Shown piece by piece: positions 1-8,767 of a stretch of DNA of 22,085 nucleotides. Within the stretch, counting starts at the first letter, position 1, and each line of letters begins with the position of its first letter. Source of the DNA: JAPLFM01 sp964650885 (GTDB lineage: Bacteria > Bacteroidota > Ignavibacteria > Kapaibacteriales > UBA2268). A program made the translations under genes and the position numbers. The stretch spans positions 1 to 22,085 of the forward strand of contig CAZYXG010000046.1 of NCBI GenBank assembly GCA_964650885.1, written 5' to 3'. The notes under the pieces were generated by a model that was given only the letters and a program-made list of their open reading frames with translations, was not told where the DNA came from and made no database searches.

Positions 1-1306
1 TCATTTTCGCTATCATCTTTGTCAATCTTGATGTATCATTTTTTACTACGAAATCTGGAGTGATGCCACCACCGCCAAGCAATGGACGGCCAGCTTTAGA
101 TTTGAAGATTGGAATAGAATCGAAATTGATTTTGCTTTTATCTTTACTATCTTTAGCTTTTTCATCTTTCTTGATTTTTTCAAGAGCATGCTCAAAATTA
201 GAACCTTCTTCTAGTTCCAACCTGCCCACTAAGCTTCGGTATTGCTCTTTGTCCTTATATGGACGTTGGATAGAACGTCCCGAAGGAGTATAATAACGAG
301 AAATAGTTAAACGGAAACTTGAGCCATCTTCCACTTCGTATTGTCTTTGCACAAGTCCTTTACCGTAAGAAGTCGTTCCTACGATTACTCCTCTGTCCAA
401 ATCTTGCAATGCACCCGAAACGATTTCACTCGCTGAAGCCGAACCTTGATTAATCATAACTATTACTGGAATATCTTCCAATTCACCGCCAGCAGTCGAA
501 TAATATGTTTCGTCGAATTCTGGCTTTCTTCCTTTTGTGTAAACTATTAAATTTCCAGTTGGCAGGAATTCATCTGCTATTCTAAATGCTTGAGTTAAAT
601 AGCCACCTGGGTTCCCACGCAAATCAAGTATAAGTTTAGTCATACCTTGTTTTTTCAAATCTTTTGCGGCACCCATCATTTCATCGTAAGTAGTTTCGGC
701 AAATCTAGTCAATGAAATATAACCGATAGTTGACTTATCAATCATATAATAAGAACCCATTGAGTTATTTGGAATCTTATCTCTTTTGATTGTGAAATGT
801 TTTAGCTCGCTTTCGCCTTCTCTTTTAATGTCCACTTCCACTATAGTCCCTTTAGGGCCTTTTAATTTCTTTGGCACTTCTTCACGGCTTGTACCAATGG
901 CATCTTTGCCATCAATTTGCACAATCTTATCGCCAGCCACAATACCTAATTGCTCGCTCGGGCCACCGTTCAATGGTGCAATAATTGTTATAGTGTCATT
1001 TATAATGTCGAATTCAACTCCAATACCATCATAATGTCCTTTGAAGTCTTCGTTTACTTTTTTCATTTCCTCACGGCTGATATATGCCGAATGTGGATCT
1101 AAATCTTGAAGCATGCCCTCTATTGCTGCTTCCATTGCTTTATTGATATCTACTTCATCTACGTAGTTTTTCGCCATTGTGTTGAACACAAATTGGAATT
1201 TTTTGAACTGCTCATATATGTTGTCGTTCGATATGAGTGGCTGTACAAAAAGTCCAATAGCCACGCCTATCAAGATTAACTGTAGAGTGATGAAAAATCT
1301 TTTCAT
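1..1306 (-). CDS. S41 family C-terminal processing protease, partial (3' end outside window)
   Basis: This is a periplasmic serine protease of the CtpA/Prc family, which cleaves exported proteins near their C-termini. The frame is open from an ATG at 1306 to the window edge, giving the first 435 residues. Residues 4-22 form a hydrophobic signal or anchor segment. A PDZ domain spans about 93-175 (GIGVEF, then AGDKIVQIDG). The protease core follows, with LDLRGNPGG at 227-235, the GSASASEIV nucleophile motif (catalytic Ser291) and TSYGKGLVQ with the general base Lys316. The 25-residue spacing between Ser and Lys matches the family. A Lys-rich stretch sits at about 378-392. An AAAGGAAG ribosome site lies just upstream of the ATG. 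The gene is divergent from the carboxylase gene. The C-terminal end is not visible, so I give no ctpA/prc symbol. The family call is secure; the substrate is unknown. Confidence 0.93.
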   Translation of the reverse strand, partial: MKRFFITLQLILIGVAIGLFVQPLISNDNIYEQFKKFQFVFNTMAKNYVDEVDINKAMEAAIEGMLQDLDPHSAYISREEMKKVNEDFKGHYDGIGVEFDIINDTITIIAPLNGGPSEQLGIVAGDKIVQIDGKDAIGTSREEVPKKLKGPKGTIVEVDIKREGESELKHFTIKRDKIPNNSMGSYYMIDKSTIGYISLTRFAETTYDEMMGAAKDLKKQGMTKLILDLRGNPGGYLTQAFRIADEFLPTGNLIVYTKGRKPEFDETYYSTAGGELEDIPVIVMINQGSASASEIVSGALQDLDRGVIVGTTSYGKGLVQRQYEVEDGSSFRLTISRYYTPSGRSIQRPYKDKEQYRSLVGRLELEEGSNFEHALEKIKKDEKAKDSKDKSKINFDSIPIFKSKAGRPLLGGGGITPDFVVKNDTSRLTKMIAKM

Positions 1307-1478
1307 TAACTTCCTTTATTCACTTTTGATATTTACTAATAATTACTTGTTAAAACGTATCACTCCGAACATTGTTACAAAATTTATCACCTATTTAGGG
1401 ATGTTTTTATAAAATTGTGTCGAAATTTCTTAATTTTCCAAAACTAAATTAATTAAAATTTGAATACAAAGGTATTAG
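1307..1478. promoter_or_regulatory. Divergent intergenic region between S41 protease and carboxylase genes
   Basis: This AT-rich 172-bp gap lies between two divergent genes and must hold both 5' control regions. Plausible ribosome sites are visible at each end: AAAGGAAG for the minus-strand protease, and CAAAGG at 1467-1472 for the plus-strand carboxylase, 6 nt before its ATG. I see no convincing promoter pair, operator palindrome or hairpin. Confidence 0.5.
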
Positions 1479-3023
1479 ATGTCAGATAATAAGATGGAAA
1501 AACTTCGCAAATTAAAAGAAACTGCCCTGCAAGGGGGAGGCGAAGCAAGAATTGAAAAGCAACATAAATTAGGCAAACTTACAGCCAGAGAGCGTATTGA
1601 AGCTATGCTCGACCAAGGATCGTTCAACGAAATGGATATGCTTGCCCACCACCATTCAAGTTCATTTGGGCTTGACAAAACTGTTTTTCTCGGCGATGGT
1701 GTTGTAACGGGTTTTGGTACAATTTCCGACAAAAAAGTATGTTTATTCTCTCAAGACTTCACAGTTTTGGGTGGAAGCTTAGCGGAGCAACACGGAAAGA
1801 AAATTTGCAAAATTATGGATTTGGCAATGAAAATTGGCACTCCTATGATAGGTTTCAATGATTCGGGTGGGGCTCGTGTGCAAGAAGGAGTAATTTCGCT
1901 TGGTGCTTATGCAGATATATTCCTTCGAAATACTTTGGCTTCGGGGGTAGTTCCACAAATTTCTGTTATAATGGGGCCTTGTGCTGGCGGAGCGGTTTAT
2001 TCTCCTGCCATTACTGACTTTATTATAATGGTGAAAAATACATATATGTTTGTTACAGGGCCAAAAGTAGTGCAAACTGTAACCCACGAAGAATTAACTA
2101 GCGAAGAACTTGGCGGCACAAGTGTACACGGAGCAAAATCTGGTGTGGCTCATTTCACTTGCGAAAATGATTTGGAAGCATTGAATATAGTAAAAAAACT
2201 ATTGACATATATTCCTTCGAATAATTCAGAAATGCCTCCATTTTTAATCACAAATGATTCTGCCGATAGAATTGATGAGAAATTAAATTCTATAATACCT
2301 GAAAATCCAAATCAACCTTATGATATGAAAGAAGTAATTCGTACACTTGCTGATAATGGCGATTTTCTTGAAGTGCACGAAGATTATGCACAGAATATAA
2401 TAGTTGGCTTTATACATTTGGGCGGTCGCTCTATTGGTGTAGTAGCAAATCAGCCAATAGTTATGGCAGGTGTGTTAGATATTGATTCATCGAAAAAAGC
2501 AGCACGTTTTATTCGCTTTTGCGATTGTTTTAATATTCCATTGCTTACATTTGAAGATGTACCTGGCTTTATGCCTGGCAAAGTGCAAGAGTGGGGCGGA
2601 ATCATCTCTAATGGTGCTAAATTACTATATGCTTATTGTGAAGCCACAGTGCCAAAGGTAACAGTGATTACTCGAAAAGCTTATGGTGGGGCTTACGATG
2701 TGATGAGTAGCAAACACATACGTGGCGATTTCAACTTCGCTTGGCCAACAGCCGAAATAGCTGTGATGGGAGCAAAAGGAGCAATTGAGATTATCTTCAA
2801 AAAAGAAATGGACGAAGCAACAGATAAAGCTGCCAAAGAACTTGAACTAATTGAAGAATATAACGAGAAACTTGCAAATCCATATATAGCTGCTTCTTAT
2901 GGTTATATAGACGATGTATTCGAACCAAGTATGACACGTGGCAAATTAATAAACGCATTTAAAATACTTGAAAACAAAGTAGATAAAAATCCATATAAAA
3001 AGCACGGTAATATACCGTTGTGA
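1479..3023 (+). CDS. Acyl-CoA carboxylase carboxyltransferase (beta) subunit, propionyl-CoA type
   Basis: Biotin-dependent carboxyltransferase that moves CO2 from carboxybiotin to an acyl-CoA, probably propionyl-CoA giving methylmalonyl-CoA. At 514 residues it is the normal length for PccB-type beta subunits. The N-terminal half has the acyl-CoA pocket motifs GGARVQEGV and GPCAGGAVYSPA, followed by MFVTGPKVV and EELGGTSVHG. The C-terminal half has FEDVPGFMPG, RKAYGGAYDVMSSKH and AWPTAEIAVMGAKGA. Asp407 in AYDVM sits where actinobacterial PccB has its specificity Asp and acetyl-CoA enzymes carry Ile; this favours propionyl-CoA but is not proof. No biotin carboxylase, biotin carrier or methylmalonyl-CoA mutase gene is adjacent, so its partners must be elsewhere. 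The ATG has CAAAGG upstream, and a hairpin terminator follows at 3046-3078. A methylcrotonyl-CoA or other acyl-CoA specificity remains possible. Confidence 0.93.
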   Translation: MSDNKMEKLRKLKETALQGGGEARIEKQHKLGKLTARERIEAMLDQGSFNEMDMLAHHHSSSFGLDKTVFLGDGVVTGFGTISDKKVCLFSQDFTVLGGSLAEQHGKKICKIMDLAMKIGTPMIGFNDSGGARVQEGVISLGAYADIFLRNTLASGVVPQISVIMGPCAGGAVYSPAITDFIIMVKNTYMFVTGPKVVQTVTHEELTSEELGGTSVHGAKSGVAHFTCENDLEALNIVKKLLTYIPSNNSEMPPFLITNDSADRIDEKLNSIIPENPNQPYDMKEVIRTLADNGDFLEVHEDYAQNIIVGFIHLGGRSIGVVANQPIVMAGVLDIDSSKKAARFIRFCDCFNIPLLTFEDVPGFMPGKVQEWGGIISNGAKLLYAYCEATVPKVTVITRKAYGGAYDVMSSKHIRGDFNFAWPTAEIAVMGAKGAIEIIFKKEMDEATDKAAKELELIEEYNEKLANPYIAASYGYIDDVFEPSMTRGKLINAFKILENKVDKNPYKKHGNIPL

Positions 3024-3045
3024 TAGATTTTTTAATATTTTAATG

Positions 3046-3078
3046 AGTCCGACACCTATAAAGTATCGGACTTTTTTT
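3046..3078 (+). terminator. Rho-independent terminator of the carboxylase gene
   Basis: AGTCCGA (3046-3052) pairs perfectly with TCGGACT (3066-3072) around a 13-nt loop and runs straight into seven T residues (3072-3078). It lies 22 nt after the carboxylase stop codon on the same strand. Confidence 0.8.
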
Positions 3079-3128
3079 ATTTATTAGGTTCTTAATTACA
3101 AATTATAAAATATATTTTACATTACAAA

Positions 3129-3164
3129 AAAAAGCTCTACTACCTTTCGATAGCAGAGCTTTTT
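3129..3164 (-). terminator. Terminator at the end of the efflux operon (possibly bidirectional)
   Basis: AAAAAGCTCT (3129-3138) pairs with AGAGCTTTTT (3155-3164). Inside it, after one mismatch, CTA pairs with TAG. Read on the minus strand, the stem is followed by a run of T from the A-tract at 3126-3133, placing it 28 nt after the RND stop codon. T residues also follow on the plus side, so it could back up the carboxylase terminator. Confidence 0.78.
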
Positions 3165-3192
3165 CATTATTCACTAATTTACTAGCTTATGC

Positions 3193-6100
3193 TTATTCAG
3201 TCGCAAAGTTTTCTTCTGTCGGTGTATCTTTTTTCTTGAATAGTTTGCTAAGTTTTTCTCTAATGTTCTCGAAAGACATATAAACTGCTGGCACTAAAAC
3301 TAAAGTCAATAGCAATGAAGAAGTCAAACCACCAATTAGCACCCAAGCTAATCCTGTTTTCCATTCCGCTCCCGATGAAGATGAGAATGCTATCGGCATC
3401 ATACCGAATACCATCGAAATTGTAGTCATAATAATAGGTCGCAATCGAGTTTCCCCAGCTTCTATCAATGCATCGAAAACAGATAATCCTTGTTCTTTTC
3501 TCATTTGGTTTGTCCTATCCACAAGCAATATAGCATTTTTAGCCACAAGACCTGTGAGCATTATCAGCCCCAAACCAGAAAAAATGTTTAGTGTTTTCAT
3601 AGTCAAAGCCAATGCAAGCAAAGCTCCTACGAATGCCACTGGGATAGAGAAAAGTACCACAAATGGATATAAGTATGAATCATAAAGAGCAACCATAATC
3701 AGGTACATAAATAATATACCTGCCAATAATGCAATACCCATGCTTGAGTTTGATTCTTCTTGGTTTTTAATATTACCTAAGTAAGTAACCGACACACCTT
3801 TGGAAAGTGGTGTCTCTTTAAGTTTTTCTCTAATTTCTTTCACAATATCGCCATCGGGACGACCAATATTTTGAGCTAAAATAGAAACAGCCGAGTTTCT
3901 ATTTTCTCTTTGCAATTTAGTTGGTCCAGTAGTTCTAAGAATTGTTGCAAATTGTTGTAGTTCTACCAATTGTCCACGAGCGTTTGCGAAAGTCATATTC
4001 TCAAGTTTATCTGTGTGGGCTCTGTCGTATTCGTCAAGTTGCACACGCATTGCATATTCAGTGCTAGCTTCTCTAAATTTAGAATCGTCATCGCCAGTCA
4101 ATGCTATTTTTAATGTATTCCCAACATCAGCAATATTTAGGCCATAAGAAGCAAGTTTTTGTCTATCTATTAAAATACGAGATTCTGGTTTCCCATCTTC
4201 AGCAGAAAGTTTAACGTCTGTTGCTCCTGGAGTTGATTCAGTAATTTCTTTTAATTTTTTAGCGTTTTCCAATACTTCTTCATAGACTGGTCCATTTACT
4301 ACCATATTGATTGGAGTTTGGTTTGCTGTCCCGAAAATACCAATTGGGTTTAATTTAACTTTCACACCAGGTATTTTAGAAGTTTGCGATTTAATATCAA
4401 GCATTATTTCGTCAGTAGATCTCTTTCTTTCAGTTTTTGGAGTCAAAGCTACGTTAATTTCTGAAGAGTTATTCGAGAATAGACCCAATACACCTTCGCT
4501 TGAAGCACCAACAGTAGTAAACATATTCTTAACTTCTGGAATTTGTTTCAATAGTTTTTCAATTTCAAAAGTTCTTTTATTAGTTTCTTCAAAAGATGAA
4601 CCTGGTTCATATTCTAATTGTACTGCAAATTCACCTCTATCGGATTGAGTAATAAATTCACCACCAATGAAACCTTTTGCAATCAAAGCAAACGAACCAA
4701 TAAACAAACCAAATGACAATAGAATTACTACCCAACGGCGACGCAATGCCCAAGTCAATATGCCTTTATATTGTGCTGTTAACCAATCTTGCGATTTCTC
4801 GAAATAAAATAATACGAAACCCCAAGGGTTATTTTTTTCAATATGTTGAATCTTTGCCATACGGGAAGCCAAAACTGGAGTGATAGTAAATGATACTAAT
4901 AAACTCACTAAAGTAGAACCAACCACTACAAGAGAAAACTCTCTTAATATATTACCAACTAAACCAGAAACTAATGCCAAAGGCAAGAATACCACAATAT
5001 CTACCAAAGTAATAGAAAGTGCAGCAAATCCAATTTCGTTTCTTCCAGTCAATGCAGCTGTTCTTCTACCTTCGCCAAATACTTCCATGTGTCGGTAAAT
5101 ATTTTCCAAAACCACAATTGAGTCATCCACAAGGATACCAATCACAAGCGAGAGCCCCAGCAGAGTCATCAAATTGAATGATAGTCCAAAAGCATACATA
5201 AATCCGAATGTAGTTATAATAGAAGTTGGAATTGAAATCATTACAATAAATGAATTTCTCAAGCTATGCAAGAAGAACAACATCACAAATGCAACAATTA
5301 TAATGGCTAATAATAAATCGTGTTTTACAGCATCGGCCGCATCAATAGTAAATAAAGAAGTATCCTGACCAATTGCGAAAACAATTTGTTTTTCTTTTTC
5401 TTTTTCTTCTATTTTCTTCAATTCCGCACGAACTAATTTCGCCACATCAACTGTGTTTGCATCGGATTGTTTGACAACTAATACCCCAATAGAATTGCTC
5501 ATATCCACTCTATTCAAACTTAGCTGTTCTTTAATTCCATCTTCGATATTTGCAATTTCACCTAATCTAATTTCGCCACCCGCTTTAGAGCGAGCAATTA
5601 CTATATTTTTTACTTCGTTCACATCTAAAAATTTACCTGCAATTCTTACTACGAATTGCCCATCGGTATCTTTGACGTTACCAGTTGGAAAATCCAAATT
5701 CGATGCTTTTATAATACCAGCAACTTGAGCAATTGAAAGTCCATTTGCTTTCACTTTATCCATATTCAAGTTGATTTTAATCTCTCTTTCTTCGCCACCA
5801 ACTAAAGCTATTTGTCCCACACCATCCACTTTAGCTAATTGTGGTTTGATATGATCCACCATATATTGATAAAATACTTTTTGTTCTAAATTACTAGTAA
5901 CTCCCAACCGCAAAACTGGAACTTCATCTAATGCAATCTTTGATAAAATTGGAGTTCTAGCATCTTTCGGTAATTGCATTGATACTTCATTTACTTTTCT
6001 TTGCACGTCTTGCAAAGCCAAATCTATTTTTGCACTTTGAGTAAACTCTATTGTTACAGTAGATCTACTTTCCGAAGAAGAAGAGCGGACAGCAGAGATT

Positions 6101-6327
6101 TTATCAATACCAGAAACGGCATCTTCAATTATTTTACTAACTTCACTTTCCACTACGTTTGGAGAAGCACCTGGATATATAGTCGATATTGTGATAATCG
6201 GAGGGCTAATCTTTGGAAGCAATTCATATTTCAATTGTGTGTAGGAAAAAAGCCCAATCACTCCAAGTACTGTAAATAATACAACTACAAGGGAAGGTCT
6301 TTTTATCGCTAATTCGGTAACTGTCAT
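3193..6327 (-). CDS. RND-family efflux pump inner-membrane transporter (HAE1/AcrB type)
   Basis: Proton-driven inner-membrane pump of a tripartite drug or solute exporter. Its 1044 residues are full length for AcrB/MexB relatives (about 1030-1050). The first transmembrane helix is at about 10-30, followed by a periplasmic porter/docking loop (about 31-335), helices 2-6 (about 336-485), a second periplasmic loop (about 560-860) and helices 8-12 (about 865-1017). The proton-relay residues are intact: Asp401 and Asp402 in LVDDSIVVLEN of helix 4, and Lys930 in GLVAKNAILLVD of helix 10. It therefore looks active. The N-terminus MTVTELAIKRPSL is typical. CAAAGGTG sits just upstream of the ATG, and the start lies 22 nt after the adaptor's stop codon, so the two are co-transcribed. 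No heavy-metal (HME) signature was noticed, so a hydrophobic or amphiphilic substrate is likelier; the exact substrate cannot be read from sequence. Confidence 0.96.
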   Translation of the reverse strand: MTVTELAIKRPSLVVVLFTVLGVIGLFSYTQLKYELLPKISPPIITISTIYPGASPNVVESEVSKIIEDAVSGIDKISAVRSSSSESRSTVTIEFTQSAKIDLALQDVQRKVNEVSMQLPKDARTPILSKIALDEVPVLRLGVTSNLEQKVFYQYMVDHIKPQLAKVDGVGQIALVGGEEREIKINLNMDKVKANGLSIAQVAGIIKASNLDFPTGNVKDTDGQFVVRIAGKFLDVNEVKNIVIARSKAGGEIRLGEIANIEDGIKEQLSLNRVDMSNSIGVLVVKQSDANTVDVAKLVRAELKKIEEKEKEKQIVFAIGQDTSLFTIDAADAVKHDLLLAIIIVAFVMLFFLHSLRNSFIVMISIPTSIITTFGFMYAFGLSFNLMTLLGLSLVIGILVDDSIVVLENIYRHMEVFGEGRRTAALTGRNEIGFAALSITLVDIVVFLPLALVSGLVGNILREFSLVVVGSTLVSLLVSFTITPVLASRMAKIQHIEKNNPWGFVLFYFEKSQDWLTAQYKGILTWALRRRWVVILLSFGLFIGSFALIAKGFIGGEFITQSDRGEFAVQLEYEPGSSFEETNKRTFEIEKLLKQIPEVKNMFTTVGASSEGVLGLFSNNSSEINVALTPKTERKRSTDEIMLDIKSQTSKIPGVKVKLNPIGIFGTANQTPINMVVNGPVYEEVLENAKKLKEITESTPGATDVKLSAEDGKPESRILIDRQKLASYGLNIADVGNTLKIALTGDDDSKFREASTEYAMRVQLDEYDRAHTDKLENMTFANARGQLVELQQFATILRTTGPTKLQRENRNSAVSILAQNIGRPDGDIVKEIREKLKETPLSKGVSVTYLGNIKNQEESNSSMGIALLAGILFMYLIMVALYDSYLYPFVVLFSIPVAFVGALLALALTMKTLNIFSGLGLIMLTGLVAKNAILLVDRTNQMRKEQGLSVFDALIEAGETRLRPIIMTTISMVFGMMPIAFSSSSGAEWKTGLAWVLIGGLTSSLLLTLVLVPAVYMSFENIREKLSKLFKKKDTPTEENFATE

Positions 6328-6349
6328 TTTTTCACCTTTGTTAATTATA

Positions 6350-7402
6350 TTATTTTACTATTGTAGCTTGTACGCCGTCTTTCAAATTGTTTTGTCCGCT
6401 CACCACAACAGTGTCATTTTCATTTAATCCAGCAACCACCTCTACCATTCCATTTGATTCAGTGCCAAGAACTAATTTTTTAAGTTTAGCTATGCCATTT
6501 TCAATTACGAAAATTGATGCATCTTTTGAACTTCCGATAAGTGCTTTTCTAGGTACGATTAAGCCTTCTCTTTCAGAAATAGAATTAAAAAATACTCGTG
6601 CAAACATACCTGCTTTCAAATTTACTTTACCACTATTTTGAACAGTTACTTCAATTGGGAAAGTGTGAGCTTCATCGCCTTTCACAGAAATATTATCTAT
6701 TTTTCCTTTAAAAGTTACACCTGGAATAGCTTCTGAAGCTATTTCTACAGATTGCCCTGCTTTCAATTTGAATATAATAGATTCTGGTACGTTTAATTTT
6801 ACTTTCAATGTAGAAACATCTACTACGTTTGCTACAATTGATTTGCCATCTACAGCACTTCCTACATCTACTTGACGAGAAACAACAATTCCAGAAATTG
6901 GAGACATTATTTTAGTGTCAGCCACTTGTCTTTTAGCAATTGTTAAATTAATTTCTGCCGATTTCAATGCAAATTTAAAACCATCATACTGTGAATCAGT
7001 CATAGATTTTGCTGCTAAAAGAGATTCAGCTCTATCGAAATCTTTTTTTGCTTTTTCATAGTTAGCTTCTGCTTGGTGTAAATTAGCAACTTTCAATTCA
7101 TCATCTACTTTTGCAATTAATCCACCTTTGCCGATAGTTTGTCCCACTTTTGTATGTACCGATACTACTCGACCCACAGTTTCGCTCACTACCATCACAT
7201 CGTTATTACCTAAAACATTACCTATTATAGATAAGCTTTCAGTTAATTTTTGTTTTACTACTTGAGCAATATTCACTGGGTATTCATTTTTAATATCCGA
7301 TTTTTTCGTTTTCTCAGTCATAGTTTTTTTGTTGCTACTCAACTTTATCCCTATAGCTGCAACAAGAATAACAACCAATACAATTGCTATAATTTTTTTC
7401 AT
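6350..7402 (-). CDS. Efflux RND transporter periplasmic adaptor (membrane fusion protein)
   Basis: Periplasmic adaptor bridging the RND pump and the TolC-like channel. It has 350 residues. The N-terminus, with MKK followed by a hydrophobic run to about residue 20, looks like a signal anchor; there is no lipobox cysteine, so it is probably not a lipoprotein. The order is HlyD/AcrA-like: first lipoyl half (about 60-100, VGRVVSVHTKVGQTI), alpha-helical hairpin (about 105-165, rich in Ala, Lys and Glu), second lipoyl half (MSPISGIVVSRQVDVGSAV), then beta-barrel and membrane-proximal domains ending in VVVSGQNNLKDGVQATIVK. An AAAGG ribosome site is centred about 11 nt before the ATG. It lies between the channel gene (35-nt gap) and the pump gene (22-nt gap). 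The short hairpin is compatible with a TolC partner. Confidence 0.94.
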   Translation of the reverse strand: MKKIIAIVLVVILVAAIGIKLSSNKKTMTEKTKKSDIKNEYPVNIAQVVKQKLTESLSIIGNVLGNNDVMVVSETVGRVVSVHTKVGQTIGKGGLIAKVDDELKVANLHQAEANYEKAKKDFDRAESLLAAKSMTDSQYDGFKFALKSAEINLTIAKRQVADTKIMSPISGIVVSRQVDVGSAVDGKSIVANVVDVSTLKVKLNVPESIIFKLKAGQSVEIASEAIPGVTFKGKIDNISVKGDEAHTFPIEVTVQNSGKVNLKAGMFARVFFNSISEREGLIVPRKALIGSSKDASIFVIENGIAKLKKLVLGTESNGMVEVVAGLNENDTVVVSGQNNLKDGVQATIVK

Positions 7403-7437
7403 TTATTTTAACCTTTAATTATTAAATTATTTTCTTA

Positions 7438-8742
7438 TTATTCGCCAATTGATTTATCAAGTTTTGCCGAAGCAATCTCAAAATCAATTAGAGCTTGAAT
7501 GTGATTAGTTTTTGCTTGCAACAATGCCACTTCCGCATCTGTTACGTCGCTGCTAAGAGCCATACCTGCTTTGAATTTCTGCATCGTAACACGCAAATTT
7601 TCTTCAGCTTGTTTTGCACCAATTTCAGAAATTGTAATTTTCTTTTTATTTTGGTTGTATGAAAGATAGTTCTGAGTAGTTTCCATCAGAATACCATCTT
7701 TAATTTGGTTTAGCCCATCTTTAGCTTGAAGAACTTGAGCTTCAGATTGTTCTACTTGGTATCCAGTTACATTCCAATTCCAAATCTCGTAGCTAACATT
7801 TACTCCGACTGCCCAAGTAGATTTGAATTCATCTCTATTCGGAATCCATCTTTGGTTTGGATTTGCATAAGTAAAATTTCCACCAACACTTACTTGAGGA
7901 TAGTATGCACTTTTGGTTACATCTATAGAATTTTCCGCAGCTTTAATTCTAAATTCATTAGCTACTACTTCTGGTCTAGCTTTAATTGCTTTATCTATTA
8001 ATGGTAAAAGTTGACCTTTATCGCTCGAAGCCGTATTCGGTTCGGTTTCCAAATCCAACTCAGTTGTCAAATCCAAACCTAATCCATTATTTAAATAAAC
8101 TGAAGCAATTTGCACATTGTTTTGAGCATCTAATTGTCTAAGCATTGCATCATTGAGCATCACTTCGATTTTCAAAACATCATTGTCGGTAGCCATACCA
8201 TTTTTAGATAAATTCTTAATCTCTTGCAAGTGAATTTGCATTTGAGCAACATTCTCATCGGATAAATCTCTATATTTCATAGCCTTTTTAAGATTCCAAT
8301 AAGCATTTTTGATTGCAAAATTTGTTTCGCTTTTATCTTTTGTGAAATCATTTTCAGCAGCTTTAGCCATATTTTCCGATGCTTCTTTGCTAGCGGAAAT
8401 TTTATTGCCCGTAAAGATTGGTTGCACTAAATTCAATTGCAAATTAGTTTGATTTAAAAGCACAGGGAAAATAGAAAATCCATTTACTTTAAATTCATCT
8501 ACTTCACTCAATCTATTATATGAACCAGAGAATTTCAATGAAGGCAATCCATAAGTGGAAACTTCATTTACTTTTGCTTTTGCAGCTCGCACTTTTGAAT
8601 TGGAAGCATTTAAAAAATTGCTACTTCCCATTCCCAATTCCAATGCCTTGGAAATTGATAGCTTCATTTTTTCTTGTGAATTTACTACTAATGTGGCAGT
8701 AAGTAGCAAAAGCACAATTAATGTTTTTTGTGTGTTAAACAT
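7438..8742 (-). CDS. TolC-family outer-membrane efflux channel
   Basis: Outer-membrane channel of the tripartite pump. From the start chosen here it has 434 residues, usual for Bacteroidota TolC-like proteins. A clear signal peptide (MFNTQKTLIVLLLLTATLVV, cut near NSQ) precedes two repeated OEP domains. The first begins KLSISKALELG and contains the LVQPIFTGNKISASKEA strand-turn; the second contains ARPEVVANEFRIKAAENSI. The C-terminus ends in helices rich in Ala, Gln and Lys. The frame is open to an earlier ATG at 8775, but that would add 11 residues in front of the signal peptide and overlap the tetR stop. The ATG at 8742 has an AAAGG site of the same kind as the two downstream genes, so I prefer it. 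It is second in the tetR-tolC-adaptor-pump operon. Confidence 0.93.
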   Translation of the reverse strand: MFNTQKTLIVLLLLTATLVVNSQEKMKLSISKALELGMGSSNFLNASNSKVRAAKAKVNEVSTYGLPSLKFSGSYNRLSEVDEFKVNGFSIFPVLLNQTNLQLNLVQPIFTGNKISASKEASENMAKAAENDFTKDKSETNFAIKNAYWNLKKAMKYRDLSDENVAQMQIHLQEIKNLSKNGMATDNDVLKIEVMLNDAMLRQLDAQNNVQIASVYLNNGLGLDLTTELDLETEPNTASSDKGQLLPLIDKAIKARPEVVANEFRIKAAENSIDVTKSAYYPQVSVGGNFTYANPNQRWIPNRDEFKSTWAVGVNVSYEIWNWNVTGYQVEQSEAQVLQAKDGLNQIKDGILMETTQNYLSYNQNKKKITISEIGAKQAEENLRVTMQKFKAGMALSSDVTDAEVALLQAKTNHIQALIDFEIASAKLDKSIGE

Positions 8743-8753
8743 TAGTTTATTAA

Positions 8754-8758
8754 CCTTT
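8754..8758 (-). promoter_or_regulatory. Ribosome binding site supporting the 8742 start of the TolC gene
   Basis: AAAGG on the minus strand, 11 nt before the ATG at 8742. The adaptor and pump genes have the same AAAGG(T) element before their starts (7412-7416 and 6333-6340). That consistency is the reason for choosing 8742 over the upstream ATG at 8775. Confidence 0.6.
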
Positions 8759-8767
8759 AAAAAATAA

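Noticed and set aside
1475..1732. 85-residue minus-strand open frame overlapping the carboxylase start
   Set aside because: It is antisense to conserved N-terminal carboxylase sequence and has no upstream signals. The carboxylase frame is clearly the real one.
4307..4648. 113-residue plus-strand open frame opposite the RND pump gene
   Set aside because: It is antisense to the second periplasmic loop of the pump. No start signal and no domain; a shadow of the real coding frame.
7340..7402. Adaptor protein as an outer- or inner-membrane lipoprotein
   Set aside because: Many RND adaptors are lipoproteins, but no cysteine follows the hydrophobic N-terminal run, so there is no lipobox.
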